A DNA stretch of 37,850 bases. Source: Phoronis ovalis (lineage: Eukaryota > Phoronida > Phoronidae). The stretch covers positions 1 through 37,850 of the forward strand of contig JAOXYB010000015.1 in the NCBI GenBank assembly GCA_028565635.1, given 5' to 3'. The notes beneath the pieces were generated by a model, which was not told the DNA's origin, did not search any database, and was given only the letters and a program-made list of their open reading frames with translations. This document shows, one piece after another, positions 20,262-33,400 of this stretch. The number at the start of each line of letters is the position of its first letter. Positions within the stretch are counted from its first letter, which is position 1. The translations under genes were made by a program, and so were the position numbers.

Positions 20262-21545
20262 AGTGAAACAGATAGTTCATCTACTAAAAGGGTCAAGATC
20301 TGACCTCTTCAAAATCAATGGTCCGCTAATATAATCATAAAGTTATGCTGGCTGTAAATTGTCCGAAACATCTTAATCATGCTAGCAGGTTTCAATATAA
20401 ACTCTAATCAACATAAAAAATGTCATTGGCAACAGTATGTAGAAGTACCGGATATAATGGATGTCTGTTCTTGTGCACATATTTCTAGATCAGTAGTGAA
20501 GGACAGCTTCTTTATTTCAAAATTAAGTTATTGTGCAATATATGTTATGTACACTCCTGACAACCAATTATCTCAGCAGGTATGCACATCACATGCAGGT
20601 ATCCAAAATGTCTTGTAAAACTTTAGATATATCAGTACAAATATACATTTTAGAAAACATATAAAATGTAATTGTATAAAAATTATAAATAACATGATTT
20701 GTGTGTTTATTAAATAAATAAACTATTCATATCAGTTTTAAAGGTAGTGGGTGTTGGTGTGGGCTATTTCCTTCGTGACTACATGTTTTTAGTGAGTTTT
20801 CTCGAGATTTTCACAATAAGTCTCAAAAAATATTTATGTACAGAATTTACTTGAATGTTACCTTAAATACGTGTAAATATTTAACAAATAGTTTTGGCAA
20901 TATGTGCTATGAAATGTTTGCATGTAAATGTATTTCCTTTTTGAATAATTATGTGACTTACGAAATGTATTCATGCAGAGATAATCATTTGGGAGGATTG
21001 ATGTAATTAATTTAATGATCAGTTATAATACAAATTGCTGTTTAGTAAATTTAATATACAATACATGTACTTGTAAACCATGCAGATTGTCTTTAACAAT
21101 TATAATTGTGACTTTTATTAGTACTTACTTTTAGTATGTTTTATTATAATTATATCTTTCCATTACTTCAGTCAGATACTAACTTTAGTGGTTTGTTAGT
21201 GTTTAGAATTTTGTAAATATTTAGTGGAGGTTTGTAAATAATGAAAATGACAATTAATATAAATAATATTATAATGGTGTTTATAATTGATTTCATGTTT
21301 ATAAAATGTTGTTTTGTTATTTTTAGAATTTTGTTAAATGTCTAGTTTATTAAAAAGTATGAACTTCCTGTATGTCGACTTTTTTTTCTTGATTTCTATC
21401 GCAAGACCAACTTCTCGTCTTGGCAATAGTCCATAAATACTCAGTACTATTGTCCAGTGGGTATTTCCAGATTAATACCACCCTATGAACAAGGTTATTT
21501 GAAAAGGTTACATGACAAATTTGCATAGTTTACCTTAGTCTTAAA
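20262..21545. other. BLTP1 3'UTR and AT-rich intergenic DNA
   Basis: The first part is the probable BLTP1 3'UTR. After about 20740 the sequence is AT-rich and non-coding. From roughly 21390 it may already belong to the LINE relic, but no motif supports that before 21546. Confidence 0.6.
20713..20722 (+). other. Candidate BLTP1 polyadenylation signal
   Basis: Two overlapping AATAAA hexamers lie about 450 bases after the stop codon, followed by T- and GT-rich sequence (GGTGTTGGTGTGGG from about 20751). This fits a 3'UTR of roughly 480 nt. Other AT-rich hexamers occur farther on, so the exact end is uncertain. Confidence 0.5.
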
Positions 21546-22020
21546 CTCCATTTATTTGATACATTAATAAAACCAATATTAGAATATGGCAGTGGAGTAT
21601 GGGGCTTTCACTATGGCATTATATTGAAAGTGCATTAAAAATTTTGTTGACTGGTATTATAAGATAAAAATAGTACCTTAAAATGAAACTGTCTATAGCA
21701 ACCTAGCAGATATCACTGTATGTAAACCATCATCCAAAAAAAAACCCTGAAAAACTGGTCACTTTTAACTGAACATCAATTAATAAACAGGGTTGCATAC
21801 AAACATACAGGCCAAGGAAATTTCTTTATCATTCAACATATTGGTGACCAAAAAATCTTAATCCTGACCCCGCCAAAGACTAAAGTATGTAATTATATAC
21901 TACACAAAAGTGGCACGGTAAACTAACTGAATCCAGTATGGGCCAGTTGTATTTTACCTAAAAGCATGAATTTATCTTTGAACAATATCTTGATAATATT
22001 ACTATCCCATGACAAACATT
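21546..22020 (+). mobile_element. Decayed LINE-type reverse transcriptase fragment
   Basis: Plus-strand translation from 21546 gives LHLFDTLIKPILEYGSGVWG, the motif just after the reverse-transcriptase core of many non-LTR retrotransposons. Farther on, FEQYLDNI in another frame fits the same ORF. Stops and frame changes show it is dead. Its true ends are not visible. Confidence 0.7.
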
Positions 22021-22044
22021 CTTCCTTTACCAGATTAAGACTAT

Positions 22045-22698
22045 GCAAGTAACTTAAGGCAGGTTAAAATTTATTTCCAGATGCACGCGCTATAATTCAG
22101 AATTATCTCCCCTCTCTACATATGCACGTTCTACTACTGAGCACTGTTGCTGGCAATAAAGTAAGAACGATATAATTCAAATTCCGCGCGTTCCCTTGAT
22201 TTTGTAAATTTTGGGAAGTTGTTCTATGAGATCATGTATGTAAGAACTTACTTTTGCACATATGGCATACTCAAACTAGTTAGGCGTTTTTTAGGAATAA
22301 CATATTTTCAAGCCAAAAATGGCGGATTTTATGAGTTATATGGAAAAAAATATGTTACTTAAAATGGAAGAAAAAATCGAAATATGCATTATGCCAATTA
22401 TCTTCTTGAATAAACATATTAACTAATTTTACCAAAAAATTAGATCATTTATTTCGTCGAACGTGCGGAAATTTAGTTGAAGTAGGTGTATGTTTTAGCA
22501 CAGGTAAGCACACACCTACGAGTCACATGATCATTTAGCTAAAAGCAGTGAGTGCCACATTAAAGGTCATACAGTTCCTAACAAACACACATTAAAATGA
22601 AAAATTTAACCTTTTTATTTATTTATAAATATCAAAAAAACAATTTCGCAGTGCCACCAATGGCGAAACGTGGTAAACACCTGCCTTAAGTTACTTGC
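22045..22698. mobile_element. Non-autonomous TIR element (654 bp)
   Basis: A perfect 20-nt inverted repeat, GCAAGTAACTTAAGGCAGGT at 22045-22064 and its reverse complement at 22679-22698, bounds a non-coding segment that is richer in CpG than its surroundings. Target-site duplication is unclear (possibly TAT). The superfamily is not assigned. It lies immediately after the LINE relic. Confidence 0.75.
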
Positions 22699-24244
22699 GT
22701 ATTATTTTCTAATTCACCTTATTTCCTACACTAGCTAAAATACTTGTTTGCGCCTCCACAAGAAATGTTCATTTGGGTTGATTAAACCTTTTCGAAAGCT
22801 GCAGTTAAAATTCAACAAAAATATGCCTATGTGGGATATTTTCAGACCACTTACCAAAGAATTTATTATTGGAAAATCAGTATTCAGCAATTTAAAAACA
22901 AAGCTGTCTTTAGATTTATTCTGACATCAAACTTCCTTCCTTTTAGCAATCGTGCATGTAGTTAAACAAGTTAAGTGATTTAGGGCTAAATTTGATTTCT
23001 CAGGAGGCTTTTGGACCAAATTATGATGCTACATATGAGTAGACTACAAATCATAAAAAAATCAAACAGTTTTTGATTCTTGAGTATATAATTGAGTTTA
23101 TTTTCAAAATTATAAGTTGCTATATTGTTGAAAGAGATATGAAGAATTGACAGTAATCCAAAAGTGTTCTATTTATTTCGTGTCACCCTGTAAATAGAAT
23201 GATCAGTGAAATTATTAACAAATAAATGTACACATAGGTATGAAGCAGCATCATTTACATGGTAATTAAAAATGTTATTAAACAAGAACTTGTTAATCCA
23301 GAAATATTTGCAGTAAAACTCAGCTTTCCTTAACTATAAACATTTGTGTATATTTAGTAATATTTTATATTTCCATTAAATAAACTAATTTTTATTTTAG
23401 AAAAATATATTATTTTTCATGAATATGCATTAATTGGAACAAAAGACCACAGTATTATGACTTAAGTACAAATAGATGTTTGTTGCAAACTTTTAATATA
23501 AAAAATAGCACACTGATAAAGAAAATAAAATATGTTTAAATAAATAAACAAGAAATTGACAACAGTACAAAAACAGCTTGTAAACATACTAGTGTTTTTA
23601 GAACTATTCATAATTATAACATCTGACAATGCTTTCCATAAATGTTATTATTACACTAATGGAATGTGGCTTTCAAACTTTGAAATTCTTTTAAGTCAAC
23701 AAATCGACAGCATTCTACTGTTTCCAGTATCTAAAAACTAGTCTTAATCAACACTATTGCCACCAATATGTGCATTTTTGCTCCCAAAGTAGAACAGTTA
23801 CTAAACTTGGCAAAAAAAGAATATAGGTACAAAATTACATAATTATGCTGGGTCTAAGTCAAACTTGTAACAACTCATGGAAGCTAACAGTATATTAGGC
23901 GGAGGCTTGTTTATGAACACAATCATCAGTGTTCAGCTGCTACCCCAATGAATACAATAGTTATATTATTATCATATATATGCTGATATAACCTCTAAGA
24001 AGTTTATCACCCATAAATGAGATTACTGTAGTTGTTTCTATTATCAAATCTTGTTGTTCGTTATATCGCTGCTATCATCTTCATCAGAAGGCCTCATGGT
24101 GTGCAGATACATGTATCCTACCAAAGAACCATCCCAATAAAACCTATCACTCAATAAAGTGAGTAGTAGCAATATCAATAGTACTCCAGTAAAGCAGTAA
24201 TAATTCATTATAATAAACCAATTTATTTCAACTCTTGTGCAGCA
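22699..24244. other. Intergenic region, 3' side of SLC18B1
   Basis: AT-rich DNA between the TIR element and the SLC18B1 stop codon. It should contain the SLC18B1 3'UTR; several TTTATT (AATAAA on the minus strand) are present, e.g. 24222-24227, but none can be chosen with confidence. No gene was recognised. Confidence 0.6.
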
Positions 24245-24439
24245 TTATACCCTATCTTCGTTTTGAAGTCTAGTATCCGTTAAGTCTGTCCTTCCATCAA
24301 CTGCACTATAATTGGAATTTTCCGCTTTCAATATACTTTGCCTTTCTTCAGAAGTAGAGGTAGTTTTGTACTTTTCCACAAGATATATGTCTTTGTTCAA
24401 TTTGTGGAAAACAGCATAAAATATACATATTAACACACC
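24245..24439 (-). CDS. SLC18B1: SLC18B1 terminal coding exon
   Basis: Phase 0 in, stop TAA at 24247-24245. It finishes TM12 (GVLICIFYAVF) and adds a hydrophilic C-terminal tail of about 50 residues with Ser/Thr and acidic residues. The tail is poorly conserved. Confidence 0.88.
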   Translation of the reverse strand, partial: GVLICIFYAVFHKLNKDIYLVEKYKTTSTSEERQSILKAENSNYSAVDGRTDLTDTRLQNEDRV

Positions 24440-27400
24440 CTGAAATAAAACCACAGAGTTTCACAAGAAACCATTTTTATTTAATTTTCATGTAATAACT
24501 CAACCTAAACAATAGACATTGAATAGTTTTAAAACTATTCAATGTCTATTGTTTAGCTTTAAAAAGCTATGGCAATTGAGTGACATGTAGTTATCTATAC
24601 TTACATATATCATGATATTAATTTCAGTTTATTGATAATTTATAGTAACAATGCACACAGAGGTTTGTTTAAAAAAAATCACTTAATTCACTTTAACAAG
24701 AAAATTGCATTCATACAATCTTCAAATGTAAAGGGAACTTCAAAAGAAAATTATAAAACAATTTATCTATATAACAGGTAAAGAAAATTAATTTTTTTCC
24801 TGAAATATACTATTAACAATCCCAAACTCGGTGATGACTACTGCCACCATTTGTCTCCCTTGCCTATAACACTGCAGACTGAAATACTATGTAAACTACA
24901 TAAAATAATAAGTAAAAGGTCTACAAGTTTTATATACAAAATGTCCTATTTAAAAGTTCTTAAAAAGATACCAATTTATCAAAAGGCCTCATGGAATAAG
25001 GTTGCAATATTTTTATAGTTTTGTAGTTGTCCAAATGAATGAACGTTACATTTATTACAGTAAGACCATTCGACAAAGGGAATATTTTATTTTGACTTAC
25101 CACCCCTCCTACAATGAAACAGAATATAGTTGATGCCCATGCAAAACCTAGTTCATCATTTAAATAACCACCTAGAGTAGGCCCTGTGAATGCTCTAAAA
25201 CAGACGAATTATACAAATTTAAATGTAACAGAAGTGTTAATCTATCAAATAATTTCATCAGGTTGGTAATATAATCCATAATAATAATTCTGACACAATC
25301 AAATATATTATAACTCATTGATGTTTCATCTGATCATAGAAGTTGTTAAGCCCCCCTCCCTGTTCATACATTTATTGCCCCCCTTTTATCCATTAACCCG
25401 TACAATGCTATAACAAATGTTATTACTTATTATTGCTGTGCTGAGTTTGTTTTTCATAAATCGCCTTTTTTCACCATATAATCTTTTACAACCCGTATCT
25501 TTCACACACAGCAACTTTTCAATATGACACCTGGCACAAGTGTGCATAAATAAACTTTGAATGTAGTACATTTAAAAAGGTCAACTTTTTTTAACCGACA
25601 AGTACACTCGAATAAATGAAATTACGTTGCCAAATGTTTAAAAAATAATGTGAGAAAACTTTTGTTATGCAATCTGAGCGCAAGAAACAAGTTTACAATT
25701 ATTTTCATGCGTTTTATATGACTGAACATTGATATTCGAGTGAATGCTCATTACCGGAAATTGTTTTGCGTAGAAGTGTATAAAGGCACGATAAAAAACT
25801 CAGAGAATTATTCATTGCCAAAGAACTATTTTGTCTTATTTTTTATTCAGAAATCCATAATTTCTTTGATGAGAGTATGTAGAAAATATATGGCATGAAA
25901 CTAAAACGAAAACGACGGTAATTATTTTTATTTTGCATTTTATTTCGTGGTGGGTAGTCTGGATGTGTATACTCGTCCGTAGCACTGAACGTGATTCTAA
26001 ACCTTGACGTGATATTGCGTCCGTAGCACTCAACGGGTTAAATAGCTTCCTTAATAAATCTATTCAGCTTGTTAACTATTTCACAATCACCCTAGCATCT
26101 TCTCAGTCTATCACATGATTATTAAAGAGCTGCATGATCTGAACAGCATTATTAAGGAAGCTATCTGGATAAAAAGGGAGAGCAACAAATGTATGAACAG
26201 GGATTAGTGGACATACCAGGAAAACAGCTTATATGATCAGCTGATCCGTACCGGGGGGTCTCTTAGTGTATTGAGGAGGATCATAGTTAGTACCCTTTCT
26301 GACATTTTTTAAATATTTTTCTGTGCACTTTTTAAGCCCATATGGTATATTTTGGAAGTAGTTTTTGAGGCGTAACCACAAATTTCCTTGGAAAGGTATA
26401 CTTTTCACAGAAAATATTGCGTAATGTCTCATCAAATAAAGAACAGCCATGTAAACATTGTTGGTATAGAGTTGGTCCAAAAATGTCACTCTCAGTGACA
26501 CATCTCTCTCATGCCAAAATATAACCAAGAGACCATATGATCACCATCTGGTGGCGATAATAGAAGCAGGCTGTTATCTGAAGAATTCTTCGGATAGAAG
26601 ACAAAACATCAATGTGTCATAATTTATTAGGTTGTCTCAGAATTATTATTACAGAGAATTATAATCTAGTTTTGAAATGCAGACTGAAGAGTACTAGACA
26701 ATCATAATTACTATATTTTCAGCATCCTGAGAACTGAAAGTGATAGATTTCTCTCACAATATACAAAATCTGTGTGTTCTTAAATATAAGGAAAACTGTA
26801 GCTGTAATAGTAAAGAAGTGCTTGAATGTTTTATGCTTTTTAAAAGTGGGATTATGCAGTAAAGTCACATACCCTAATGAAAAACAACTGTTAAATAATC
26901 CGGACACCATACCATATGTGTCTAAATCTTCTGGGAAACCATTTATCCTGAAAAAAAAGAAGACATAAAATGTAAACAAGCTGTTTGCATGAAACACTAA
27001 CACCCTCGCTGTACATAACAAAAAGGTCAGTGTGCAGTACAAAGGTGAACCAGGAAATTTAGAAAAGCAGCTAGCGACCATGTTTGGCAGGATTGCAAAG
27101 TACAAGTATACACAAACTAGATTGTGTAGTGTTGTGTGGCAACACAAGGTAAATGGCCTCCAACACAAATTTTTGACATGGCAGCCATTTTGGATTCAAG
27201 ATGGACAAATTTTCCACTACATATTATCATCTCCTGAAACTAGAAAATATTTTGATCTAAGTTTTGTTAAAGTCGGCCCAGTGTACTTTGTAAGTAATCA
27301 AAGAATATGGTTTCACATGGCAGCCATTTTGAATCCAACAAGCTGCCAGTTTTTTCACTTCAAATGTTCACCTCCAGAACCTACCAAACATTTGATCCAA

Positions 27401-30400
27401 GTTTTTATGAAATTGGTCAAGCACTTTTCGAATTTTTTTATGCTCTTTTTTCACGTAATTAGTTTTCACGGTCAGTATGTTCTGCTACATAGTCAATCAG
27501 TGTATAGTGGTATTAGTCTCAGTATATTGCAAACAGGTCGTGTGCAAACGATTGCTGAAACTGGTGAGTGGTTGAGTGAAAAGAACTGACGCAAGAACGA
27601 TATGTCTTCCAACTTTGTTTTTGTTAGTCACAATTAAACCATAGGATCCTTATTGTTGTTTTTTTGAGAAATGGACTTAAACATGGCTTAAACACAGTGC
27701 ACACAGTGAGTTTGTATATTGTAATTATTACTAATTTACTTAGTTTATCCTTTCCTTATGCGTACACAAACCATCTTACATTTTGAAATTTATCCATCAC
27801 TTGCTTATGCTGCCCCTGCTATTCCCCGTAATAGTCAATGATAATGTGAGCTGTGCTACCACTCACTGATAATGATTAGTATTATCTTTTTAAAAATGTA
27901 TACATTTATATGTCTTTTCTTCATTTTAATTACTAAAACATAGATTGAAATACATATACACCTCAAAGTACCTGTGTCATACCTAAGTAATACTTACTGA
28001 GCTCTGTGAATAACTTCTTGAAAAATAGGCAGTAATGCCGCACTAACTCCTAATCCCATCGGTACCAAAGACACTATGACAATCCACAGTTTCCTGAAAA
28101 TACAAAATGATGCATGACATTCAGTACATATAACACTAAACAATTATTTTCTACAGGGCTTTTCACAGAGTTACTAAAAAGAAGAAACATTCTATTAATA
28201 ATTATTAGGTCTAAAAGTCTTTGCCCTTTACATATTGCTTCTTTATTATGTTGCGAACTCAACAGGATATTAAAAAGATTATATTACGAAGAACAAATTA
28301 AACTAACCAATCTTAGTAAGAAAACTGTACATTACCATCACTGACTTAATGGTTTAGAATTTATTAAATACTCTCTTTACACCTATGCTTAGCTGGGGAA
28401 ATACATATAAACAGTTGGCGTAATTGCGAAGTACTAGGTAATTATTAAAAAAATTACAATTAATGTATTTTACAGGATAAGAAGGCAAAACAAGAAGTCT
28501 GCATTGGAGACAGATGAACATCTCACAGCTTATCTAGAGAAAAAACATGGCTACCAGTCAACGATATTTGCCCTATATTCAATATGAAACTGAGACAAGA
28601 AAGCATTCCATATGTCAACAACAATGCTGCAACAAAACAGTATGGGCATACAAATTGCAAACACAATTTTAATTAGTATGCATATTAGACTTTAGGCAAC
28701 AGAACATAAGATACAAGTCGATGTATGCATGTAAAATAGTAACAGTTTTGTATAACTAAAAATGTATCAGTTTCAAGAATCAGAATAATGGTAGAATATT
28801 TATTATTAAAGAATATTTTAAAGATAATGCTTACTTTGGTAAACCTGACAGGGGTGATGGGCCCATTAAGAAATATGAAACCATACTAACAAAACAACCT
28901 CCAATCATCATAGTTCTTGTAAATCCCTGCAAAATTTATAAAAAAGTATAATAATCCACATCGACTAGAGTACAGAAGCAAGATATGAGCAATTTTTAGT
29001 TGAAACATTATTTCAATATATTATCAGATTCATACTTTATTGATACATTCCAATAATAATTATCACAATAATTAAGGTGTTGAGATAAATGTACATATTT
29101 CAACATACTTTTTAGAAATTAAGATTAGATAAACATAATATACATTTTTAGCATAATTTATATACATATTTTTAAAAAAGATAATACTCTAAATCTACAA
29201 ATCATGAGGTTATAAAATTTGAAATTGATCAAATGATCTTACAAAAAGCCATTTTTGGGGGAAAATGTCTTCACCAACAAATTCAAAACTTTGCACAAAT
29301 GAGCTTCATTTATATTTATTATCTATAAAACCATGTCTCAGATTTTTAATATTTTGTTATGTTTAGAAGTTAATGATCTTTTTAAATTTAAGGATCAATC
29401 CATGTCAAATCAGCAAAAGCATGACTCTAATAATTCTGAGACAAGCTCTATTTATACACGCAAAAATGACATGACTTTTTTTGTGCAAAGTTTCAACTTT
29501 GTAAGTGGACTTACATTTTTTAAAATTTGGAGATAAACATTTTCCAAAAATAGCTGCTTATTAGATTACGAAAACTATTTTCAACAATTATTTTGACAAT
29601 TATACACTTTATAGTAAGTATCACCTTTCCAAAAATATATACTTTTACACGTCTATCTCTTCATTTTCATTATGGTAATTAAAATGAAATAGTACAGTCA
29701 AATAATAGTGTCACAACTTATCTCGAGTTCTTAAAAACTCATATCACTCTTTATCGATGGAAATATTTACTTGAAACAGGAAAAAACTGAGAACATATAA
29801 CCAGAGGTCATCATTAATAAATGCAAAATGTATAGAAAACATCAAAAGCTATGATGCAAGCATGAAACATGTCCAAACTAAAGATGAAGAAAATGGAAGA
29901 AAACATCTGGTAATATTTCATTGGGAAGTAAAAGGAACTATGTATCTAATATAACTGTTTATACATTATATATAATATAAGATTAATAATTTCCACAAGG
30001 TCACTTACAAATCTGTCATTGAAAGCACCAAGTAGAGGAGCTGATAGACCATAAAGCCCAGGTGCAACCAGGAAGATGACTCCTTTCACAGCAGTATTCA
30101 ATGTGGTCTAAAATATAAACATTAAAGTTCCATGAGAAAGAGGACAAACTTACATTACGATTTACAACCAACTTTTCTAATAAGTATCCATCTAACTATA
30201 AGTTCAAGAGTGGATATACACAGACAAAGCATATGGAGAAATGCTGTTTTTGAATCATGTATGTCATGCCACACAATTATTTGACAATTGTTTCAAAGTA
30301 AAGATATCTTCTAAGGTAAATATGAAGTATTGTTGATCAAAATAAAAATACTGTGATGCAATAAAAAACATTTTATATCAATATAATATGCAGTTTTTTT

Positions 30401-33400
30401 GATGTGTAAAACACTGTCAGAGAAAATAAATATAAAAAAGAAGGTACAGAACACTAACAGTTGGATTTACTCAGACTTACACTGCAGTGGTATGTGTACG
30501 TGCTAATTTGTAATCAAGTTCAGGTTAGATGTAAATAATAACAAAATATTGAAAAATAAATTAACTTCCTAATTATTAATGACAATACCAAACCAGCAAA
30601 CAACTGAGTAAATAACAAAATAAATCATCGTAATAAACACTTCAAAAAATAAGTTCAAATTTGTTGTGTCTATTGACTTTAAAATGACCCAAGACTTCTG
30701 GATGATCTCTACATGACATGAGAACATCGTTTTTGAAAATTTCACACAATGATTTGGAGATTTTAATCGATTCTTGACCACTTGATGATATAGTATAGTA
30801 ATATAAAGGTCAACTATCCCCACCCTTGGGATGTCATAAGTCAAAATTCAAGCATGTATGACTAACTGTTCTTGCGTTTCAGCATGTTTCCTCTATAGAT
30901 TAATTGAAAAGATGCCAAAAAATAAAAATCTGACCTCGAGAATAACTTGATAACATCATATTTGGACGTTTTGAGCAATTTTAGAAATGTTAACATTTGA
31001 CCTCTAAATGACCTTTCGACCTCAAGGTCAACAATGGCCCACCCCAAGGATGTCACACCTTAAGTGCCATGTCTCTACCCCTGGCCACCTTCGAGACACA
31101 AATCTCTGGTAATTGGACAAAGAAAGACAGAAAGTACAGAAGAATAAAAAGAAATGTACAAACCCAATAGGATAGCTGCTAATAGCAGCAACCCAAATAG
31201 ATAATTTACTTGATTACTAAATCAATGCTTTCCACTTACATTTGCAACATCATCTAGATGATTTGCTAATGTGGGATCCAGGAATCCAAGGCAGGAGGAA
31301 CTTGCGACAATTACAAAACATAGTACTAACACAGACGGAAGCTTTGCCAGACTTAACACAGAACCACTGAATGCTTTTCTCTCCTCTAAAAATGAAAATA
31401 TATGATGACATACAATTTACATAGATTTTATTTGTTTTCCCAGTATTGACATACTAAGTGTTTGGCTAGTTTTGATACTGTAAATGATAAAATAAACTTG
31501 TAAACAAGTTGTCATCTAAACTATTATTTCTGCATGACCGAATGCTGGCAAATTTCCCACTGCTTATTCAGTGCTATGATTTTTAGTAGAAAAAATAGTT
31601 ACTTTTATTATCATTTGCCATTCTCCTTTGAATATTAAAATCAGGATAAAAATAAACTGGCAAGTGACTGACTTCATATTAAGTGCATCAGGCTGTAGTA
31701 GACCCAGGTTAACCTAATTACTAAATAGATTCTGGTACTGTATGCCAATTAACAAAGAAACTAATTCTAGAAACAAAAAGTAAAAATCTTACGGTTGTGT
31801 TGAGGTAGTATAAAATATGTTGTTAATGAACACAATAACATGGTGCCTCCCATGACAATAAAAGGTAATTTATAGCCACCAGCCTAAAATCAAAGAAAAC
31901 ATAATTATTATAAAAAGTTAAACAAACATATAATTTCTAAATTCCTTATAATTTTCAAAATTATCAGCTGCTTGTGCAAAATCATCATCTGCACATCAAC
32001 TTCGACCATTCACAAATTTTATTGATGTATTTATTGATATTAAAATATCAATAAATACATCAATATTTTCACAACTTAAATATCTTATTCGATTATCTGT
32101 GACCGACTACCACCATCTCCATGATGCCATGTATGAATTCTTGATTATTACACAAGTCAGAATCTTTATATAAAACAAGTCAAAATATGTGTAGTACAAT
32201 TACTACAATTTCACACAGTTTTCTACATTTAAACTACTAGTAGGATATATAAAACTCTAAAAGTTTTATATATCCTAGATTTAAATCACTAGACAGCTCA
32301 TATATCTCTATAAAACCAATGTCACCATACCTCATACAAAACTCCTCCTAAAGGTGGCCCAGTCATCATACCTATTCCACTAAATGTTTCTAACAACCCC
32401 TATAAAAAAATACAATATGCAAGAACTCCTCCTATCTATTCAAAAAGATTATTACATAAAAAGAGAAAAAAATGCCTAAGTTTGAGATCACCTTTTGACA
32501 CAATTTTCAAGATAATTCCGAAATATTACCTAGTATCCTATAACACCCGCCCACTAATGGCCTTCATAAATCCATCTTCAAATAACCCAGGTGATGTTTA
32601 ATCTCCGATTATAGATGTACTATCCTGGGAAAAAAACATGACCACTAGTTGGTCATATTGGAAGTAATTCTAGTTAAAATCAAACTTGTATGCTGTACTA
32701 AATATGAACCTGATCCTATAAAAACTGAAGCTCTGCTACACTGTGAAACAAAACAAATTGTATGCCTAACGACAATGACAACAACAATATTGAGAGGTAT
32801 GACAAAATGTAGATAATTATGTGAGTTTTAACAATTAAAATCTTTTTTAATAATTAATCACATGTCATTCAAATGAGATATAATTACCACTGGGGACTAC
32901 TCGGCCAATTTATGGAACAATACTAAAATGTCAAAAGAAGATTTACCGACTCTACAGAATCATTTTTGAATGGTAAATGTAAAACGACATAAGTTAAAAA
33001 TGTTAGCTTTCATTTTATGCAACTATAAAAATTGTCCATGTGTTTTCATGTCATACTGTAGTACTTACTATGTATGTGGCAACTTGTCCTGGAAATTCTA
33101 ACGCGATGATAGCAAAGCTGGCTGTAATAAACATTGCACACCCAATGGCCTCTATTGAACGGCACGCAAAGCAAAATACGATAAAGACTGTACCATCAGG
33201 CATTAGATCTAAAAAACTGAAATACAGAAATTGTGTATTTAATAAAATTGACAAATATGACAGGAAACAAGTGTTTCAAAGCAAAAAAATGATGCAATGA
33301 AATGCAACCAGCTTTAATACTTCTCAGTTTTAAATATCTTTTACCAAGTGAGTAAAAGAAGTTGTACTTTTACAAGACATACAGATGGTCAGATATCGAT

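Noticed and set aside
26229-26528. 99-codon minus-strand open frame next to the Penelope-like relic
   Set aside because: No recognised domain, no splice or promoter context, and it sits within repeat-rich intron. It may be transposon debris but nothing supports a gene.
26719-27168. 149-codon minus-strand open frame
   Set aside because: It is SLC18B1 coding exon 11 read through into both flanking introns; only 26873-26947 is coding.
33040-33300. 86-codon plus-strand open frame
   Set aside because: It is the antisense shadow of SLC18B1 coding exon 4, which matches a known protein on the other strand.
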